Positions 36,161-37,712 of a DNA stretch of 37,712 nt are shown piece by piece (the first letter of the stretch is position 1; every line of letters begins with the position of its first letter). The stretch is taken from positions 1 through 37,712 of the forward strand of contig JAATFF010000052.1 in the NCBI GenBank assembly GCA_015655335.1. The letters run 5' to 3'. The DNA is from Lysobacterales bacterium (GTDB lineage Bacteria; Pseudomonadota; Gammaproteobacteria; Xanthomonadales; Rhodanobacteraceae). The notes below the pieces were generated by a model. It was given only the letters and a program-made list of their open reading frames with translations, did no database searches and was not told where the DNA came from. A program made the translations under genes and the position numbers.

Positions 36161-36495
36161 TCCGCCCTCACGAAGACTCAGAAAACCGCCTGCGGGAGAG
36201 GGGTGTTTTCCGTCTCTCTTCGGGCCTATTGGCGCATGATCGCGCATCTATGCGTCTGTGTACATATAAACAACTAATTTACAGGTGTGTACAAACAGGG
36301 TGCCGGTCATCGGGAAAAAACGGTTGCAATTCCATTTGCCACGATCTAAAACATATATGAATTGTTATTTTGCTAATAAACACGAAGATCTGCAGGCCAG
36401 GGTCGATTCTGGCCGCGCCGGGTAAAGGGGCACGCACATGCCGTTTCCATCGAAAAAGCCAGACGGATCCGCTTTCCATCAGGGGAGAGGGCGGT
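36161..36495. promoter_or_regulatory. Divergent region before the fucose operon and a small ORF, with repeated TGTGTACA
   Basis: These 335 bp hold no gene I can support. TGTGTACA occurs at 36257-36264 and again at 36286-36293, 29 bp apart. The first copy belongs to the 17-bp motif (minus strand TTGTTTATATGTACACA, 36257-36273) shared with the fucP promoter region. On the minus strand TTGTAC and TTTATA, 18 bp apart, form a plausible fucose-operon promoter overlapped by these copies. On the plus strand TTGCAA (36324-36329) and TAAAAC (36347-36352), 17 bp apart, are a weak promoter candidate for the small ORF. That would leave a leader of about 140 nt. Confidence 0.45.
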
Positions 36496-36681
36496 ATGAC
36501 TGAAATGTCCGTGTCTACGTCTTCGCGCTCACTGGATCATCCGGCGACGGATTTCACCGTTAGCCGGGCGGGCGTGTTCGCAGATGCTTGCGGTGCGGTT
36601 TTTCTTGCCGCGGCAGCGATCGCATATGTCAGTGGCGGCGGGCGTTCGGCGCCCCTTCTGCAGATCGGACGGCGCAACTAA
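36496..36681 (+). CDS. Small orphan protein with one hydrophobic segment, 61 aa
   Basis: I do not recognise this protein. The ATG is preceded by a very purine-rich GGGGAGAGGGCGG, a strong ribosome site. Residues 1-28 are polar and Ser/Thr-rich. Residues 29-45 (ADACGAVFLAAAAIAYV) form a possible short membrane helix. The tail is SGGGRSAPLLQIGRRN with a basic end. A perfect 14-bp terminator stem begins 10 bp after the stop, which supports a real short transcript. No modification enzyme, transporter or partner gene is next to it. The 61 codons could be chance, so coding status is moderate. Confidence 0.5.
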   Translation: MTEMSVSTSSRSLDHPATDFTVSRAGVFADACGAVFLAAAAIAYVSGGGRSAPLLQIGRRN

Positions 36682-36690
36682 TTTCCCATA

Positions 36691-36742
36691 CCGATCGCGG
36701 CCAAGTGGCTCCCCTTATTTTTTTGGCCGCGATCGGCTTTTT
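36691..36742 (+). terminator. Strong intrinsic terminator after the small ORF
   Basis: A perfect 14-bp stem, CCGATCGCGGCCAA (36691-36704) and TTGGCCGCGATCGG (36723-36736), has an 18-nt loop. The stem is followed by C and five T residues (36737-36742). It separates the small ORF from the GH18 gene. Confidence 0.9.
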
Positions 36743-36813
36743 ATGAAATCAACTGGCTATCGCATCGAACTGTTCGCGACAGCGCCTTGAATTTGCACTT
36801 TTCGGGAATCTTC

Positions 36814-37712
36814 ATGAAACGATTTGTCTGGTTCTTGTTCGCCGCGCTTTCGTGTGGCGCGGCGTGTGCGAAGCAACCGGATGCGCTGTTCTATCTGATG
36901 GGTTCGCCGAAATCGATCAACTCGTTTGTGGCCCATGTCGACAAGATCGGCTTGCTGGTACCCACGTGGTATGGCGTCGATGATCAGGGGTTGGTCAACG
37001 GCGGACCTAATCTTTACGTACTCAACATGGCCAAGGATCATCACTTGCCGGTCATGCCGATCATCTCGATGTCGGCCGGTCGCAAAGGGTTTCATGATCT
37101 GATCCATGACGAGACCGCCAAGCAGCATATGATCGATGCGATGCTTCAGCAGGCGGCGGAGCATGGCTACGCCGGCTTTCAGTTCGACTTCGAAAGCATC
37201 TCCTGGACAGATCGCGATGCCTATACCTTGCTGGTCAAGCAGACCGCCGAGGCGTTGCACAAGCATGGTTTTAAGCTCTCCATCGCCGTGGTTCCGAACG
37301 CGCCGGGTCACGCGGGCGAGGGGCAGTTTTCCAAATGGATGTGGCAGTACTGGCGCGGCGCGTACGATTTGGCGGCGCTGGGCAAATATGCCGATCTCAT
37401 CTGCTTGATGACATACGACCAGCACACCCGCTGGACCACACCAGGCCCGGTCGACGGTATGCCCTGGGTGATGGCGCAACTGAAGTATGCGTTGACGATG
37501 GTGCCCAAAGAAAAACTCTCGCTAGGCATCGCGCTGTACGGATACCACTGGTATACCGGCAACCCGGTTCGCGAGGACGGCACCGAAGCGTCCAACATCA
37601 AGGCCGATTACATAGACGCGGACGAATGGATGCCTCTCGTGCAGCAGCAACAGGCGAACGTGCAGTGGGACCCGGTGGAACACGAGTCTTGGTTCTACTT
37701 CTACCGCGACGA
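36814..37712 (+). CDS. Secreted GH18-family glycosyl hydrolase, C-terminus cut by window edge
   Basis: The first 299 codons are visible and the frame runs off the window. A signal peptide ends near CGAACA (residue 19). The barrel shows the GH18 catalytic strand as GFQFDFES, where the Glu after FDF is the expected acid, then LSIAVVPNAPG, ADLICLMTYDQHTRWTTPGPV, and LSLGIALYGYHWY. This resembles the YaaH/YdhD-type GH18 branch, which includes chitinase-like and spore-peptidoglycan enzymes. Substrate could be chitin oligomers or peptidoglycan. ATG 36814 has GGGA 6 nt upstream. It lies 71 bp beyond the terminator of the small ORF and so has its own promoter or depends on readthrough. Confidence 0.9.
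   Translation, partial: MKRFVWFLFAALSCGAACAKQPDALFYLMGSPKSINSFVAHVDKIGLLVPTWYGVDDQGLVNGGPNLYVLNMAKDHHLPVMPIISMSAGRKGFHDLIHDETAKQHMIDAMLQQAAEHGYAGFQFDFESISWTDRDAYTLLVKQTAEALHKHGFKLSIAVVPNAPGHAGEGQFSKWMWQYWRGAYDLAALGKYADLICLMTYDQHTRWTTPGPVDGMPWVMAQLKYALTMVPKEKLSLGIALYGYHWYTGNPVREDGTEASNIKADYIDADEWMPLVQQQQANVQWDPVEHESWFYFYRD

Noticed and set aside
36496-36681. Small ORF as a lasso-peptide or double-glycine bacteriocin precursor
   Set aside because: There is no leader cleavage pattern with core residues of either class, and no modification, protease or export gene is adjacent.

Overview
The window is a gene-dense bacterial chromosome segment of roughly 60% G+C with Shine-Dalgarno-led genes, many 1-4 nt start/stop overlaps and intrinsic terminators. 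The gene content suggests a gammaproteobacterium of the Xanthomonadales (Rhodanobacteraceae or Xanthomonadaceae, Dyella/Rhodanobacter-like). The reasons are a non-phosphorylative L-fucose pathway like that of Xanthomonas, many secreted glycosidases, and a periplasmic molybdenum hydroxylase with a cytochrome c partner. This placement is inferred from content; no rRNA or other marker is present. I saw no tRNA, rRNA, CRISPR, insertion sequence or phage gene.

Layout. (1) 1-5757: a molybdenum hydroxylase unit. A [2Fe-2S] subunit, a Tat-type molybdopterin subunit and a membrane-anchored triheme cytochrome c run rightward. The maturation genes xdhC and mobA/mocA-like run leftward from the same intergenic region. 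(2) 5967-13943: polymer and small-molecule catabolism. It holds a GH31 lipoprotein with an inserted jelly-roll-like domain, an APC amine/amino-acid transporter coupled to an orphan Rieske oxygenase, a secreted GH16 glucanase-like enzyme and a secreted phosphodiesterase. (3) 14153-24132: housekeeping and stress genes. These are a ChaA-type antiporter, a CPBP membrane protease homologue, a secreted EreA/ChaN-like protein of unknown role, the glutathione-dependent formaldehyde pair frmA-frmB, a DUF2501 protein, a CadC-like membrane regulator divergent from a YceI protein, and a malic enzyme. (4) 24157-25910: an Lrp-type regulator divergent from alanine dehydrogenase, ending at a strong terminator.

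(5) 26001-36160: an essentially complete L-fucose regulon. A secreted GH29 fucosidase and an IclR regulator run leftward. FucP permease and a RhaM-type mutarotase run rightward. A six-gene leftward operon (aldo/keto reductase, lactonase, SDR, FAH hydrolase, fuconate dehydratase, lactate dehydrogenase) would take L-fucose to pyruvate plus L-lactate and then oxidise the lactate to pyruvate. The two promoter regions of this locus share a near-identical sequence that I propose as a common operator. (6) 36161-37712: a long leader region, a 61-codon orphan small ORF bounded by a strong terminator, and the start of a secreted GH18-family protein that runs off the window.

The most useful leads are the shared fucose-locus motif, tandem 10-bp repeats between the CadC-like regulator and yceI, the domain insertion in the GH31 enzyme, the orphan Rieske/transporter pair and the small ORF near the right end. 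None can be shown to be a wholly new system from sequence reading alone.
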